This document shows, piece after piece, positions 8,030 through 19,452 of a stretch of 47,514 nt of DNA (positions within the stretch are counted from its first letter, which is position 1; each line of letters starts with the position of its first letter). Below the pieces are notes generated by a model. The model made no database searches and was not told the DNA's origin. It was given only the letters and a program-made list of their open reading frames with translations. Source of the DNA: Streptomyces xiaopingdaonensis (lineage in GTDB: Bacteria; Actinomycetota; Actinomycetes; Streptomycetales; Streptomycetaceae); the NCBI RefSeq assembly GCF_000262345.1, contig NZ_AJTQ01000292.1, forward strand, positions 1 to 47,514. The letters are read 5' to 3'. The position numbers and the translations under genes are program-made.

Positions 8030-8814
8030 CGGACGCGAGCAAGGAGACCGCACGGGAGGGGGCCGGGGCGGCTCCCAGCCCGGAGCCGCCGATCCTCGGC
8101 ATCCCGAAGATGCCTCCGCCCGACTACCCGCCCGAGGTGCGCGAGCGCCTCACCGCCGACGCGAAAGAGATCGTCGCGCGCTACCCGGACAGCCGCTCCG
8201 CGCTGCTGCCGCTGCTCCACCTCGTGCAGTCCGAGGAGGGCCATGTGACGCGCACGGGGCAGCGGTTCTGCGCCGAGACGCTCGGGCTCACCACGGCCGA
8301 GGTGAACGCGGTCGCCACCTTCTACACCATGTACCGCCGCAAGCCGTCGGGCGATTACCAGGTCGGCGTCTGCACCAACACCCTCTGCGCGGTCCTCGGC
8401 GGCGACGCCATCTTCGAGCGGCTCCAGGAGCACCTCGGCGTCGGCAACAGCGAGACGACGGAGGACGGCAAGGTCACGCTGGAGCACATCGAGTGCAACG
8501 CGGCGTGCGACTACGCGCCGGTCGTGATGGTCAACTGGGAGTTCTTCGACAACCAGACCCCCGACTCGGCGACCGAACTCGTCGACGAACTCCGCGCCGG
8601 GAGCCGCGTCGAGCCGACGAGGGGCGCCCCGCTGTGCACCTTCAAGGAGACCGCCCGCATCCTCGCCGGCTTCCCCGACACCCGGGAGGGCGCGGTGGAG
8701 GCGTCGGGCGGTGCCGGGCACGCCTCGCTCGCCGGGCTGCGGCTCGCCAAGGGCGAGGCGCCGCCGGCCGGTGAGCGGGTGGTCGCCCCGCGCGACGCAG
8801 AGGAGGGGGAGTGA
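8026..8814 (+). CDS. nuoE: NADH-quinone oxidoreductase subunit E
   Basis: 262 residues. It is the 24-kDa subunit of the NADH-oxidising module, with a thioredoxin-like fold and one [2Fe-2S] cluster (N1a). The four ligands are seen at C116 and C121 ([13 protein letters not shown]) and C157 and C161 ([11 protein letters not shown]). A roughly 80-residue C-terminal extension beyond the core, ending in charged residues, is usual in Streptomyces. Confidence 0.96.
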   Translation: MTDASKETAREGAGAAPSPEPPILGIPKMPPPDYPPEVRERLTADAKEIVARYPDSRSALLPLLHLVQSEEGHVTRTGQRFCAETLGLTTAEVNAVATFYTMYRRKPSGDYQVGVCTNTLCAVLGGDAIFERLQEHLGVGNSETTEDGKVTLEHIECNAACDYAPVVMVNWEFFDNQTPDSATELVDELRAGSRVEPTRGAPLCTFKETARILAGFPDTREGAVEASGGAGHASLAGLRLAKGEAPPAGERVVAPRDAEEGE

Positions 8815-10175
8815 TGTCGGTGGAGACCCAAGTCGACGAGACCAGCCCGTCGGGGCTGCTCTCGCCGGTGCTCTCGGCCTTCTGGGACGAGGCCGAGCCC
8901 TGGACCATGGCCACCTACCGCAGGCACGGCGGCTACTCCGCCGTCCGCAAGGCCCTGGAGATGGACCCGGACGACCTCATCGCCTACGTCAAGGACGCGG
9001 GCCTGCGCGGCCGCGGCGGCGCCGGCTTCCCGACGGGCATGAAGTGGCAGTTCATCCCGCAGGGCGACGACAAGCCGCACTACCTCGTCGTCAACGCCGA
9101 CGAGTCGGAGCCGGGCACCTGCAAGGACATCCCGCTGCTCTTCGCCAACCCGCACTCGCTCGTCGAGGGCATCGTCATCGCCTGCCACGCGATCCGCTCC
9201 TCCCATGCATTCATCTACCTCAGGGGCGAGGCCGTGCCCGTGCTTCGCCGGCTCCACGAGGCGGTGCGCGAGGCGTACCAGGAGGGGTACCTCGGCAAGG
9301 ACGCGCTCGGCCCCGGCCGCGACCTGGAGCTGACGGTGCACGCGGGCGCCGGCGCGTACATCTGCGGGGAGGAGACGGCGCTCCTCGACTCGCTCGAAGG
9401 CCGCAGGGGCCAGCCCAGGCTGCGCCCGCCCTTCCCCGCCGTCGCCGGTCTGTACGCATGCCCCACAGTGGTGAACAACGTCGAGTCGATCGCCTCGGTT
9501 CCCGCGCTGATCGAGCGGGGCAAGGAGTGGTTCCGCTCGATGGGGAGCGAGAAGTCCCCCGGCTTCACCCTCTACTCCCTCAGCGGGCACGTCGCCCGCC
9601 CGGGCCAGTACGAGGCGCCGCTCGGCATCACCATGCGTCAACTCCTCGACGCCACGGGCGGGATGCGCCCGGGGCACCGGCTGAAGTTCTGGACCCCCGG
9701 CGGCTCCTCCACCCCGATGCTCACCGACGAGCACCTCGACACCCCCCTCGACTACGAGGGCGTCGGCGCCGCCGGCTCGATGCTCGGCACCAAGGCGCTC
9801 CAGTGCTTCGACGAGACCACCTGCGTGGTGCGCGCCGTCACGCGGTGGACCGAGTTCTACGCGCACGAGTCCTGCGGCAAGTGCACGCCCTGCCGCGAAG
9901 GGACTTACTGGCTCGTCCAGTTGCTCCGCGACGTCGAGGCGGGCAAGGCGTCCAGGGACGACCTCGCGAAGATCGAGGACATCGCCGACAACGTCAACGG
10001 CAAGTCCTTCTGCGCCCTCGGCGACGGCGCCGCCGCGCCGATCTTCTCCTCGATGAAGTTCTTCCGCGAGGAGTACGAGCAGCACGTGACGGGCGGAGGC
10101 TGCCCCTTCGACCCCGCGCACTCCACCGCCTGGGCCGACCGGCCGGGCTCCGCCCACCTGGAGGTGAACGCGTGA
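8811..10175 (+). CDS. nuoF: NADH-quinone oxidoreductase subunit F
   Basis: 454 residues. It oxidises NADH using FMN and passes electrons to cluster N3. The NADH/FMN site is visible as [16 protein letters not shown] near residue 65 and [12 protein letters not shown] near 95. The [4Fe-4S] ligands lie in [16 protein letters not shown] with a fourth Cys in [13 protein letters not shown] 8811 (GTGA overlap) is immediately followed by ATG at 8814; either could initiate, changing the protein by one residue. Confidence 0.96.
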   Translation: MMSVETQVDETSPSGLLSPVLSAFWDEAEPWTMATYRRHGGYSAVRKALEMDPDDLIAYVKDAGLRGRGGAGFPTGMKWQFIPQGDDKPHYLVVNADESEPGTCKDIPLLFANPHSLVEGIVIACHAIRSSHAFIYLRGEAVPVLRRLHEAVREAYQEGYLGKDALGPGRDLELTVHAGAGAYICGEETALLDSLEGRRGQPRLRPPFPAVAGLYACPTVVNNVESIASVPALIERGKEWFRSMGSEKSPGFTLYSLSGHVARPGQYEAPLGITMRQLLDATGGMRPGHRLKFWTPGGSSTPMLTDEHLDTPLDYEGVGAAGSMLGTKALQCFDETTCVVRAVTRWTEFYAHESCGKCTPCREGTYWLVQLLRDVEAGKASRDDLAKIEDIADNVNGKSFCALGDGAAAPIFSSMKFFREEYEQHVTGGGCPFDPAHSTAWADRPGSAHLEVNA

Positions 10176-12688
10176 CCGCGCCCACCGCGCCTGCCTCCAC
10201 GGGGGGCGGGCAGCCGGAACCGCCGCCGGAGGATCTGGTCACCCTGACCATCGACGGCGCCGAAATCTCCGTGCCCAAGGGCACGTTGGTGATCCGCGCC
10301 GCCGAGCAGCTCGGCATCGAGATCCCCCGCTTCTGCGACCATCCGCTCCTCGACCCGGCGGGCGCCTGCCGCCAGTGCATCGTCGAGGTGGAGGGCCAGC
10401 GCAAGCCGATGGCCTCGTGCACGATCCAGTGCACGGACGGCATGGTCGTCTCGACGCAGCTCTCCTCGCCCGTCGCGGAGAAGGCGCAGCGCGGCGTGAT
10501 GGAGCTGCTCCTCATCAACCACCCGCTCGACTGCCCGGTCTGCGACAAGGGCGGGGAGTGCCCGCTCCAGAACCAGGCCATGTCGACGGGGAGCGCCGAG
10601 TCCCGGTTCGAGGGGCAGAAGCGGACCTTCGCCAAGCCGGTGCCGATCTCGCCGCAGGTCCTCCTCGACCGTGAGCGGTGCGTGCTCTGCGCCCGCTGCA
10701 CCCGCTTCTCCCAGCAGATCGCCGGCGACCCGATGATCGAGCTGCTGGAGCGCGGCGCCCTCCAGCAGGTCGGCACGGGCGAGGACGAGCCCCTCGAGTC
10801 GTACTTCTCGGGGAACACCATCCAGATCTGCCCGGTGGGCGCCCTCACCTCCAAGGCGTACCGGTTCCGCTCCCGCCCGTTCGACCTCGTCTCCTCGCCC
10901 TCGGTCTGCGAGCACTGCGCCGGCGGCTGCGCGACGCGCACCGACCACCGGCGCGGCAAGGTGATGCGCCGCCTCGCCGCCGCCGACTCCGAGGTGAACG
11001 AGGAATGGCTCTGCGACAAGGGCCGCTTCGGCTTCCGCTACGCCCAGCAGACGGACCGCCTCGACCACCCGCTGGTCCGCGGCGAGGACGGCGAACTCGC
11101 CCGCGCGAGCTGGCCGGAGGCGCTCGCCGCCGCCGCTGCCGGGCTCGCCTCGGCCGGGAGCACGGGCGTCCTCACGGGCGGCCGGCTCACGGTCGAGGAC
11201 TCCTACGCGTACGCGAAGTTCGCCCGCGTGGCGCTCGGCACCAACGACGTCGACTTCCGCGCCCGCGCGCACTCGGCCGAGGAGACGGCGTTCCTCGCGG
11301 CCCGCGTCGCGGGGCGCGGCGTCGACCTCGACGGCGCGGGCGTCACCTACACCGCGCTGGAGCAGGCGCCCGCCGTCCTCCTCGCCGGTCTCGAGGCGGA
11401 GGAGGAGGCGCCAGGCGTCTTCCTGCGGCTGCGCAAGGCGCACCGCAAGCACGGTCAACGCACCTTCGCGCTCGCGCCGTTCGCCACCCGCGGCCTGGAG
11501 AAGGCCGGCGGCACGCTGCTGCCGGCCGCGCCCGGCACCGAGACGGAGTGGCTCGACGCGCTCGCCGGCGGCGTCGGCCTCGACGCGCTCGGCGAGGAAG
11601 CCGCAGCCGCGCTCCGCACCGAGGGTTCGGTGCTGGCGGTCGGCGAGCGGCTCGCCGCCGTGCCCGGCGGGCTGACGGCGGCCGTCCGCGCGTCCGCGGC
11701 CATCGGCGCCCGGCTCGTCTGGATTCCGCGCCGCGCCGGCGAGCGGGGCGCGCTGGAGGCCGGTGCCTTCCCCGCGCTGCTGCCCGGCGGGCGCCGGGTC
11801 GTCGACGCCGCCGCGCGCGCCGAGGTCGCGCGCGAGTGGGGCGTGGCGCAGCTCCCCGAGCGGCCCGGCAGGTCGGCGGAGGAGATCCTGCGGGCCGCCG
11901 CCGAGGGGGAGTTGGGGGCGCTCGTGGTCGGCGGGGTCGGCCTGGAGGACCTGCCCGAGCCCGCGCGGGCGAGGGAGGCGCTCGGCAAGGCGGGCTTCGT
12001 CGTCAGCCTGGAGCTGCGGCCCGGCGAGGTGACGGCGCTCGCCGACGTGGTGCTGCCGGTCTCGGCCGTTGCGGAGAAGGCCGGCACCTTCCTCAACTGG
12101 GAGGGCAGGGCCCGGATGTTCGAGGCCGCGATCAAGCCCGACCAGGTGACGAGGCGCCATGCCCAGCCCGACGGCCGCGTCCTCCACATGCTCGCGGACG
12201 CGCTCGACGTCCACCTCGGGCTCCCCGACGTGGCCACCTCCCGCGCCGAGTTGGACCGCCTCGGCAGCCGCCCGCAGTCCGGCACGGCCGAGGTGCCGCG
12301 GGAGAAGGGCGGCAGGGGGCTGCCGCAGCCCGGCGCTGGTGAGGCGGTCCTCTCGGGGCACCGGCTGCTCCTCGACCGCGGCCGCCTCCAGGAGGGCGAC
12401 GAGGCCCTCGCCGCCACCCGGCACCGCGCGGTCGCCCGGCTCTCCGCGGCGACGGCGGCCGAGGCCGGCGTCGCCGACGGCGAGGAGCTCGCCGTCTCGG
12501 GGCCCGCCGGCGAGGTCAGGCTGCCGCTTCAGGTGACGCGGATGCCGGACCGGGTGGTCTGGCTGCCGCTCAACTCCACGGGCGGCGGCGTCGGTTCGGA
12601 CACCGGAGCACGGCCGGGCGAGCTCGTCACGCTCGGCGTACCGTCCCAGCGCGGCGCGGCCGCCGGGCACGAGGAGGTGGGCGCGTGA
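10172..12688 (+). CDS. nuoG: NADH-quinone oxidoreductase subunit G
   Basis: 838 residues. It is the large iron-sulphur subunit of the peripheral arm. From the N terminus it shows a [2Fe-2S] ferredoxin domain ([18 protein letters not shown]), the His-Cys3 motif ([17 protein letters not shown]), a Cys4 motif ([11 protein letters not shown] with a later CPVGAL), and the extra Cys4 motif [11 protein letters not shown] that binds cluster N7, followed by a molybdopterin-oxidoreductase-like domain without cofactor. The GTG start overlaps the nuoF stop by GTGA. Confidence 0.96.
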   Translation: MTAPTAPASTGGGQPEPPPEDLVTLTIDGAEISVPKGTLVIRAAEQLGIEIPRFCDHPLLDPAGACRQCIVEVEGQRKPMASCTIQCTDGMVVSTQLSSPVAEKAQRGVMELLLINHPLDCPVCDKGGECPLQNQAMSTGSAESRFEGQKRTFAKPVPISPQVLLDRERCVLCARCTRFSQQIAGDPMIELLERGALQQVGTGEDEPLESYFSGNTIQICPVGALTSKAYRFRSRPFDLVSSPSVCEHCAGGCATRTDHRRGKVMRRLAAADSEVNEEWLCDKGRFGFRYAQQTDRLDHPLVRGEDGELARASWPEALAAAAAGLASAGSTGVLTGGRLTVEDSYAYAKFARVALGTNDVDFRARAHSAEETAFLAARVAGRGVDLDGAGVTYTALEQAPAVLLAGLEAEEEAPGVFLRLRKAHRKHGQRTFALAPFATRGLEKAGGTLLPAAPGTETEWLDALAGGVGLDALGEEAAAALRTEGSVLAVGERLAAVPGGLTAAVRASAAIGARLVWIPRRAGERGALEAGAFPALLPGGRRVVDAAARAEVAREWGVAQLPERPGRSAEEILRAAAEGELGALVVGGVGLEDLPEPARAREALGKAGFVVSLELRPGEVTALADVVLPVSAVAEKAGTFLNWEGRARMFEAAIKPDQVTRRHAQPDGRVLHMLADALDVHLGLPDVATSRAELDRLGSRPQSGTAEVPREKGGRGLPQPGAGEAVLSGHRLLLDRGRLQEGDEALAATRHRAVARLSAATAAEAGVADGEELAVSGPAGEVRLPLQVTRMPDRVVWLPLNSTGGGVGSDTGARPGELVTLGVPSQRGAAAGHEEVGA

Positions 12689-14148
12689 ACGCCCTCGCAC
12701 AGGTGCCGTCGGTCGGCCTGCCCCCGGTCGCCCCGTCGGACGCGTCGCTGCTCGCGGCCGAGGACCTCTCGATGTTCGGCAACGACCCGTTCTGGCTGGT
12801 CCTGCTGAAGGCGGTCTTCTGCTTCGCCTTCCTGATGGTGACGGTGATCCTCTCCATCGTCATGGAGCGGAAGATCGTCGGCTGGATGCAGTTGCGCGTC
12901 GGACCCAACAGGGCCGGGCCCTGGGGCATGCTCCAGTCGCTCGCCGACGCCATCAAGCTGATGCTCAAGGAAGACGTCGTCGTCAAGGGCTCGGACAAGG
13001 CCGTCTACATCCTCGCGCCGATCCTCGGCGCGATCCCGGCCTTCATGGCGATCGCGGTGATCCCCTTCGGGCCGCCGGGCAACGAGGTCTCGATCTTCGG
13101 CACCCGCACGGCACTTCAGCTCACCGACCTGCCCGTGGCGATCCTCTTCATCCTCGCCACCTCGTCGATCGCCGCGTACGGCGTGGTGCTCGCCGGGTGG
13201 TCGTCGGGGTCGACGTACCCGCTCCTCGGCGGGGTCCGCGCGACGGCGCAGATCATCTCCTACGAGATCGCGATGGGGCTGAGCTTCGCCGCCGTCTTCC
13301 TGCACTCCGGTTCCATGTCGACGTCGACGATCGTCGGTTCGCAGGCGGACGGCTGGTTCGCGTGGCTGCTGCCGGTGTCGTTCCTCATCTACCTCGTCTC
13401 GATGGTCGGTGAGGCGCACCGTGCGCCGTTCGACATGCCGGAGTCCGAGGGCGACCTCGTCGCGGGGTTCCAGACCGAGTACTCCTCGATCAAGTTCGCC
13501 TTCTTCATGCTCACCGAGTACATCCACATGGTCACCGTCTCGGCGTTGGCGGTCACTCTCTTCCTCGGCGGCTGGCGGGCTCCGGCGCCGATCTCGACGG
13601 TCTGGGAGGGCGCCAACCACGGCTGGTGGCCGATGCTCTGGTTCACGGCCAAGGTCGCGGTGCTCCTCTTCTTCTTCATCTGGATTCGCGGCTCGCTCCC
13701 GCGCACCCGCTACGACCAGTTCATGAAGCTCGGTTGGAAGGTCCTCATCCCGATCGCGCTGGTCTGGCTGATGCTCGTCGCCGGGGTGCGCGCGATGCGC
13801 AACGAGGGCTGGGAGTACAGCGAGGTCGTCTACTGGGTCGCCGGCACCGCCCTGGTGCTCCTGCTGATCACGTTCGTCGTCGACACCTTCAGGGAGCGCG
13901 GCGAGCGGGCGAAGGAAGCCGACGAGGCGGGACGCGCGTCGGAGGAACCCTTCGACCCGATGGCCGGCGGCTTCCCCGTACCACCGCTGCCAGGGCAGCA
14001 GTTGCCACCGGTCCCGCGCAGGCCGTCGCGCGCCGACAGGGACCGCGAGCCGGTCCGCGTCGGCGGCGAGGAGCCGTCGGACGGCGAAGCCGAAGAAGCG
14101 CCCGCAGAAGGAAAGACGAGCGACGAAAGGGGGAGCGACGGTGCCTGA
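12685..14148 (+). CDS. nuoH: NADH-quinone oxidoreductase subunit H
   Basis: 487 residues with about eight membrane helices. It forms the quinone channel at the joint between the two arms. Family motifs include [20 protein letters not shown] near residue 65 and [20 protein letters not shown] near 245. The last ~75 residues are a hydrophilic Pro/Arg/Glu-rich tail that is absent from enterobacterial NuoH but usual in Streptomyces. The GTG start overlaps nuoG by GTGA; the end overlaps nuoI by 8 bases. Confidence 0.96.
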   Translation: MNALAQVPSVGLPPVAPSDASLLAAEDLSMFGNDPFWLVLLKAVFCFAFLMVTVILSIVMERKIVGWMQLRVGPNRAGPWGMLQSLADAIKLMLKEDVVVKGSDKAVYILAPILGAIPAFMAIAVIPFGPPGNEVSIFGTRTALQLTDLPVAILFILATSSIAAYGVVLAGWSSGSTYPLLGGVRATAQIISYEIAMGLSFAAVFLHSGSMSTSTIVGSQADGWFAWLLPVSFLIYLVSMVGEAHRAPFDMPESEGDLVAGFQTEYSSIKFAFFMLTEYIHMVTVSALAVTLFLGGWRAPAPISTVWEGANHGWWPMLWFTAKVAVLLFFFIWIRGSLPRTRYDQFMKLGWKVLIPIALVWLMLVAGVRAMRNEGWEYSEVVYWVAGTALVLLLITFVVDTFRERGERAKEADEAGRASEEPFDPMAGGFPVPPLPGQQLPPVPRRPSRADRDREPVRVGGEEPSDGEAEEAPAEGKTSDERGSDGA

Positions 14149-14716
14149 GAACCCCGTGGCCGGCTTCGGCGTGACCTTCAGGGGCATGTTCAAGAAGCGG
14201 CTCACCGAGCAGTACCCGGAGTACAAGAAGCAGACGGCGCCCCGCTTCCACGGCAGGCACCAGCTCAACCGGCACCCCGACGGCCTGGAGAAGTGCATCG
14301 GCTGCGAGCTGTGCGCCTGGGCCTGTCCCGCCGACGCCATCTACGTCGAAGGCGCGGACAACACCGAAGAGGAGCGGTACTCGCCGGGTGAGCGGTACGG
14401 CCGCGTCTACCAGATCAACTACCTGCGCTGCATCCTGTGCGGGCTCTGCGTCGAGGCGTGCCCCACCCGGGCGCTCACCATGACCAACGAGTACGAACTC
14501 GCCGACTCCTCCCGCGAGTCGCTCATCTACACCAAGGAGGAGCTCCTCACGGGCCTCACCGAGGAGATGGTCGACTCGCCGCACGCCATCTACCCGGGCA
14601 TGACGGAGAAGGACTACTACCGCGGCCTCGTCACCGAGGCGGCGCCCGGCACCGAGCAGCAGGTGGCGTACTCCAAGGGGGCGGAGCCCGCGGGCGACGC
14701 CGAAGGGCGGTCGTGA
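14141..14716 (+). CDS. nuoI: NADH-quinone oxidoreductase subunit I
   Basis: 191 residues. It is a 2x[4Fe-4S] ferredoxin-type subunit (clusters N6a, N6b) that bridges NuoG and NuoB. Both motifs are intact: [16 protein letters not shown] near residue 50 and [16 protein letters not shown] near 98. GTG 14141 follows GGGGGAGCGAC and lies inside the end of nuoH, indicating translational coupling. Confidence 0.97.
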   Translation: MPENPVAGFGVTFRGMFKKRLTEQYPEYKKQTAPRFHGRHQLNRHPDGLEKCIGCELCAWACPADAIYVEGADNTEEERYSPGERYGRVYQINYLRCILCGLCVEACPTRALTMTNEYELADSSRESLIYTKEELLTGLTEEMVDSPHAIYPGMTEKDYYRGLVTEAAPGTEQQVAYSKGAEPAGDAEGRS

Positions 14717-15591
14717 TGCAGCTGCTCGCCGAGACGGCGACCTCCACGGGCGAGGCGGTGCAGTTCTGGGTGCTCGGCACGGTCGCGGTGATCGGCGGCC
14801 TGTGCACCGTGCTGCTGCGCCGTGCGGTCCACGCGGCGCTCTGCCTCGCCGGCACCATGATCGTCCTGGCGTTGTTCTACCTCGCCAACGGCGCCTACTT
14901 CCTCGGCATCGTCCAGATCGTCGTCTACACGGGCGCCGTGATGATGCTCTTCCTCTTCGTGCTGATGCTCGTCGGCGTCAGCGCGGCCGACTCCCTCAAG
15001 GAGACGCTCAAGGGCCAGCGGCTCCTCGCCGCCTGCTGCGGCCTCGGGCTCGGCATCCTGCTCGTCGCGGGGATCGGACAGATCTCCGTCGGCGGGTTCA
15101 CCGGGCTCTCCGAGGCCAACGCGGGCGGCAACGTCCCCGCGATCGCGACGCTCCTCTTCACCCGCTACGTCGTCGCCTTCGAGGTCGTCGGCGCGCTGCT
15201 GACGGTCGCCGCCGTCGGCGCGACGCTCCTCTCCCACCGGGAGCGGATCGAGCGCACCAAGACCCAGCGGGAGCAGGCCGAGGAGCGGGTGCGCGGAGGC
15301 GTGCAGCTCCCGCCGCTGCCCGCACCCGGCGTCTACGCACGGCACAACGCCGTCGACCGCCCGGCGCTGCTGCCCGACGGCACCCCCGCGGAGCTCAGCG
15401 TCAACCCGACGCTGCGGCAGCGCGGGCAGATCCGCGAGGTGGGCCCGGAGGCGCTGGCCTCGCTGGCGGCGCTGGAGCAGCGCACCGCAGACCACCACGG
15501 CCGCTCGCGGGAGGAGCGGCCCCGGACCCAAGGCAACCTGCCGGAGGGACACGGGGGTTCGAACCTCGACGAGCAGGAGGCGCCCAAGTGA
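14716..15591 (+). CDS. nuoJ: NADH-quinone oxidoreductase subunit J
   Basis: 291 residues, five membrane helices in the first ~175 residues with the conserved NuoJ/ND6 segment [19 protein letters not shown], then a hydrophilic tail of over 100 residues that is characteristic of actinobacteria. It is part of the proton-translocation path next to NuoK. ATG 14716 overlaps the nuoI stop; a GTG one codon earlier is also possible. Confidence 0.95.
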   Translation: MQLLAETATSTGEAVQFWVLGTVAVIGGLCTVLLRRAVHAALCLAGTMIVLALFYLANGAYFLGIVQIVVYTGAVMMLFLFVLMLVGVSAADSLKETLKGQRLLAACCGLGLGILLVAGIGQISVGGFTGLSEANAGGNVPAIATLLFTRYVVAFEVVGALLTVAAVGATLLSHRERIERTKTQREQAEERVRGGVQLPPLPAPGVYARHNAVDRPALLPDGTPAELSVNPTLRQRGQIREVGPEALASLAALEQRTADHHGRSREERPRTQGNLPEGHGGSNLDEQEAPK

Positions 15592-15887
15592 GCCCGATCA
15601 ACTACGTCTACCTCGCCGCGCTGCTCTTCACCATCGGCGCAGCCGGGGTCCTGATCCGGCGCAACGCCATCGTGGTGTTCATGTGCATCGAGCTGATGCT
15701 CAACGCGTCCAACCTGGCGCTCGTCGCCTTCTCGCGGATGCACGGCAACCTCGACGGCCAGATCATGGCGTTCTTCGTGATGGTCGTCGCCGCGGCGGAG
15801 GTGGTCGTCGGCCTGGCGATCATCGTGATGCTCTACCGCGCCCGCCACTCGGCCTCCGTCGACGACGCCAGCCTGATGAAGCTGTAA
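15588..15887 (+). CDS. nuoK: NADH-quinone oxidoreductase subunit K
   Basis: 99 residues with three membrane helices. Conserved intramembrane Glu residues are visible in [12 protein letters not shown] and [11 protein letters not shown]; they carry protons in the NuoK/MrpC family. The GTG start overlaps nuoJ by GTGA. It stops with TAA, uncommon in this window. Confidence 0.96.
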   Translation: MSPINYVYLAALLFTIGAAGVLIRRNAIVVFMCIELMLNASNLALVAFSRMHGNLDGQIMAFFVMVVAAAEVVVGLAIIVMLYRARHSASVDDASLMKL

Positions 15888-15900
15888 GGGGTACGTACCA

Positions 15901-17796
15901 GTGGAGTCATTGATCGGACTGCTCGTCGGCGCCCCCCTGTTGGGCGCGGCGGTACTGCTCGTCGGCGGGCGGCGCCTCGACCGCGTCGGGCACTGGCTGG
16001 CCTCGGCGCTCGCCGCGGTCTCCTTCGTGCTGGGCGCCGTGCTCTTCGCCGAGCTCCTCGGCCGGAGCACCGGCGACCGCACCCTGCACTCGCACCTCTT
16101 CAGCTGGGTGCCCGTCGAGGGGTTCCAGGCGGACGTCGCCTTCCAACTCGACCAGCTCTCCATGGTGTTCGTGCTGCTGATCACCGGGGTGGGAACTCTC
16201 ATCCACCTCTACTCGGTCGGCTACATGGAGCACGACGAGCGCCGCCGGAGGTTCTTCGGCTACCTCAACCTCTTCCTCGCGGCGATGCTGCTGCTCGTCC
16301 TCGCCGACAACTACCTCCTGCTCTACGTCGGTTGGGAGGGCGTCGGCCTCGCCTCCTACCTGCTCATCGGGTTCTGGCAGCACAAGCCGACGGCGGCAGC
16401 GGCGGCGAAGAAGGCGTTCCTCGTCAACCGCGTCGGCGACGCCGGTCTTGCGATCGCCATCTTCCTGATGTTCACCACCTTCGGCAGCTTCGCCATCGCG
16501 CCCGTCGCCGAGGCGGCAGGGGAGGCGGGCCAGGGCACGCTGACGGCGATCGGGCTGATGCTGCTCCTCGCCGCGTGCGGCAAGTCGGCCCAGGTGCCGC
16601 TCCAGTCCTGGCTCGGCGACGCGATGGAGGGCCCGACTCCGGTCTCCGCGCTCATCCACGCCGCCACGATGGTCACCGCGGGCGTCTACCTCATCACCCG
16701 CTCCGGCGCGCTCTTCAACGCGGCGCCCGACGCGCAGACGGTCGTGGTCGTCGTCGGCGCGGTGACGCTCCTCTTCGGGGCGCTCGTCGGTTGCGCGAAG
16801 GACGACATCAAGAAGGCCCTCGCCGGCTCGACGATGTCGCAGATCGGGTACATGATCCTCGCCGCCGGACTCGGGCCGATCGGCTACGCGTTCGCCATCA
16901 TGCACCTCGTGACGCACGGCTTCTTCAAGGCGGGCCTCTTCCTCGGCGCCGGCTCGGTGATGCACGGCATGAACGACGAGGTGGACATGCGCCGCTACGG
17001 CGGCCTGCGGAAGTACATGCCGGTCACCTTCGTCACCTTCGGCCTCGGCTACCTCGCCATCATCGGGTTCCCCTACCTCTCCGGGTTCTTCTCCAAGGAC
17101 CAGATCATCGAGGCGGCGTTCGCCAAGGGCGGCACCCAGGGCTGGATCCTCGGCGCCGTCACTCTGCTCGGCGCCGCCATCACCGCGTACTACATGACGC
17201 GCGTGATGCTGATGACCTTCTTCGGCGAGAAGCGGTGGAAGCCGGACGCCGAGGGGAACATGCCGCACCCGCACGAGTCCCCGAAGACGATGACGATCCC
17301 GATGGTGGTCCTCGCCTTCGGCTCGGTCTTCGCCGGCGGCCTCTTCAAGCTCAACGACTCCTTCGTGCACTGGCTGGAGCCGGTGGTGAGCCTGGAGCAC
17401 GGCCACTCGCCGGTGAGCGCGGGCGCGGTGACGGCCGCGACGATCGTCGCGCTCGTCCTCGGCGTCGGCGCGGCCTGGCTCCAGTACGGCAGGCGGCCCG
17501 TGCCGGCCGAGGCGCCGCGCGGCTCGCTGCTCACCAGGGCGGCCCGACGCGACCTGCTCCAGGACGACTTCAACCACGTCGTCCTCGTGCGCGGCGGCGA
17601 GCACCTCACCCGCAGCCTCGTCTACCTCGACGGCAAGGTCGTCGACGGCGCGGTCAACGGGGTGGCCGCCGGGTTCGGCGGCCTCTCTGGGCGGCTGCGG
17701 CGGCTCCAGAACGGGTTCGCCCGCTCCTACGCGGTATCGATGTTCGGCGGTGCGGCGGTGCTGGTCGCCGCCACCCTGCTGATGAGGGCGGTCTAG
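15901..17796 (+). CDS. nuoL: NADH-quinone oxidoreductase subunit L
   Basis: 631 residues. It is the distal antiporter-like proton pump with the long lateral helix. Conserved motifs include [19 protein letters not shown] (the essential TM5 Glu), [15 protein letters not shown], and [18 protein letters not shown]. The GTG start follows a 13-base gap after nuoK. Confidence 0.96.
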   Translation: MESLIGLLVGAPLLGAAVLLVGGRRLDRVGHWLASALAAVSFVLGAVLFAELLGRSTGDRTLHSHLFSWVPVEGFQADVAFQLDQLSMVFVLLITGVGTLIHLYSVGYMEHDERRRRFFGYLNLFLAAMLLLVLADNYLLLYVGWEGVGLASYLLIGFWQHKPTAAAAAKKAFLVNRVGDAGLAIAIFLMFTTFGSFAIAPVAEAAGEAGQGTLTAIGLMLLLAACGKSAQVPLQSWLGDAMEGPTPVSALIHAATMVTAGVYLITRSGALFNAAPDAQTVVVVVGAVTLLFGALVGCAKDDIKKALAGSTMSQIGYMILAAGLGPIGYAFAIMHLVTHGFFKAGLFLGAGSVMHGMNDEVDMRRYGGLRKYMPVTFVTFGLGYLAIIGFPYLSGFFSKDQIIEAAFAKGGTQGWILGAVTLLGAAITAYYMTRVMLMTFFGEKRWKPDAEGNMPHPHESPKTMTIPMVVLAFGSVFAGGLFKLNDSFVHWLEPVVSLEHGHSPVSAGAVTAATIVALVLGVGAAWLQYGRRPVPAEAPRGSLLTRAARRDLLQDDFNHVVLVRGGEHLTRSLVYLDGKVVDGAVNGVAAGFGGLSGRLRRLQNGFARSYAVSMFGGAAVLVAATLLMRAV

Positions 17797-19452
17797 ATGT
17801 CAACTTTCCCCTTGCTCACCACGACCGCCGTCGTGCCGGCGGTCGGCGCGATCGCCACGGCCGCGACGCCGGCGGCGAAGCGCACGGCGGCGAAGTGGCT
17901 GGCGCTGCTCTTCTCGCTCGCCACCCTCGTCCTCGCCGCCGTCGTCCTCGCCCGGTTCGACCCGGGCGGCGGCCGGTACCAACTCACCGAGTCCCACTCG
18001 TGGATCGCCGACTTCGGCGTCCGCTACGAGCTCGGCGTCGACGGCATCGGCGCCGTACTGATCGCCCTCACCGCGCTCCTCGTCCCCTTCGTCATCGGCG
18101 CCGGCTGGCACGACGCGGAGCCGGCCGAGGGCGCCCAGGAGACGGGCCGGCGCTGGCGCCCCACGCAGGGGTTCTTCGCGCTGATCCTCGCGGTCGAGGC
18201 GATGGTGGTGATCTCCTTCGCCGCCACCGACGTCTTCCTCTTCTACCTCTTCTTCGAAGCGATGCTCATCCCGATGTACTTCCTCATCGGGGGCTTCGGG
18301 GACCGCGCGCACGCCGCGGGCGAGGACGAGGGCGCCAAGCAACGCTCCTACGCGGCCGTCAAGTTCCTCCTCTACAACCTCGCGGGCGGGCTCCTCATGC
18401 TCGCCGCGCTGATCGGCCTCTACGTCGTCAGCGCCGACCAGCTCGGCGAGGGCACCTTCTCGCTCCAGCAGCTCACCCAGGCCCGCGCCGACGGCGAGCT
18501 GACGATGGCGACCAACACCGAACGCCTGCTCTTCCTCGGCTTCTTCGTCGCCTTCGCCATCAAGGCGCCGCTGTGGCCGCTGCACACCTGGCTGCCCAAC
18601 GCGATGGGCGAGGCGACCGCGCCCGTCGCCGTGCTCATCACGGCCGTCGTCGACAAGGTCGGCACCTTCGCGATGCTGCGGTTCTGCCTCGGCCTCTTCC
18701 CCGGCGCCAGCGAGTGGGCGACCCCCGTGGTGCTCGTCCTCGCTCTGGTGAGCATCCTCTACGGGGCGCTCCTCGCCGTCGGCCAGCGGGACATCAAGCG
18801 GCTCATCGCCTACGCGTCGATCTCGCACTTCGGCTTCATCATCCTCGGCGTCTTCGCGATGACGAGCCAGGGCCAGGGCGGCGCCACGCTGTACATGGTC
18901 TTCCACGGCATCTCCACCGCGGCGCTGATGCTCGTCGCCGGGTTCCTCATCTCCCGGCGGGGCAGCCGCCTCATCGCCGACTACGGCGGGGTGCAGAAGG
19001 TCGCACCCGTCCTCGCGGGGACCTTCCTCGTCGGCGGGCTCGCCACCCTCTCGCTGCCCGGACTCGCCCCGTTCGTCAGCGAGTTCCTCGTCCTCGTCGG
19101 GACGTTCAGCCGCTACCCGGCGGCCGGGATCGTCGCCACGGCCGGCATCATCCTCGCCGCGCTCTACGTCCTGCTGCTCTACCAGCGGACGATGACGGGC
19201 CCGCTCGTCAAGGCCGAGGTGAAGGCGATCCCCGACCTGAAGGTGCGTGAACTCGCCGTCGTCGCACCGCTGATCGCGCTGCTGGTCGTCCTCGGCGTCT
19301 ACCCGAAGCCGCTCACCGCGGTCGTCAACCCGGCCGTCGAGCACTCCCTCTCCGACGTGCAGAAGAACGATCCGCGCCCGGACCATCCGGTGGCCGAGCA
19401 CGGCGGGGCGTCCACCGACAAGACCGACCACCGTGGAGGTGAGCACGAGTGA
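17797..19452 (+). CDS. nuoM: NADH-quinone oxidoreductase subunit M
   Basis: 551 residues. It is the second antiporter-like membrane subunit. The conserved Glu lies in YLFFEAMLIPMYFLIG, and the broken-helix region contains AIKAPLWPLHTWLPNAMGEA. Its ATG directly abuts the nuoL TAG with no spacer. The C-terminal His/Asp-rich tail is hydrophilic. It overlaps nuoN by GTGA. Confidence 0.96.
   Translation: MSTFPLLTTTAVVPAVGAIATAATPAAKRTAAKWLALLFSLATLVLAAVVLARFDPGGGRYQLTESHSWIADFGVRYELGVDGIGAVLIALTALLVPFVIGAGWHDAEPAEGAQETGRRWRPTQGFFALILAVEAMVVISFAATDVFLFYLFFEAMLIPMYFLIGGFGDRAHAAGEDEGAKQRSYAAVKFLLYNLAGGLLMLAALIGLYVVSADQLGEGTFSLQQLTQARADGELTMATNTERLLFLGFFVAFAIKAPLWPLHTWLPNAMGEATAPVAVLITAVVDKVGTFAMLRFCLGLFPGASEWATPVVLVLALVSILYGALLAVGQRDIKRLIAYASISHFGFIILGVFAMTSQGQGGATLYMVFHGISTAALMLVAGFLISRRGSRLIADYGGVQKVAPVLAGTFLVGGLATLSLPGLAPFVSEFLVLVGTFSRYPAAGIVATAGIILAALYVLLLYQRTMTGPLVKAEVKAIPDLKVRELAVVAPLIALLVVLGVYPKPLTAVVNPAVEHSLSDVQKNDPRPDHPVAEHGGASTDKTDHRGGEHE

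Noticed and set aside
8711..10171. Extension of nuoG upstream through nuoF
   Set aside because: The open frame is a GC-rich shadow; NuoG homology starts at GTG 10172, which overlaps the nuoF stop by GTGA.
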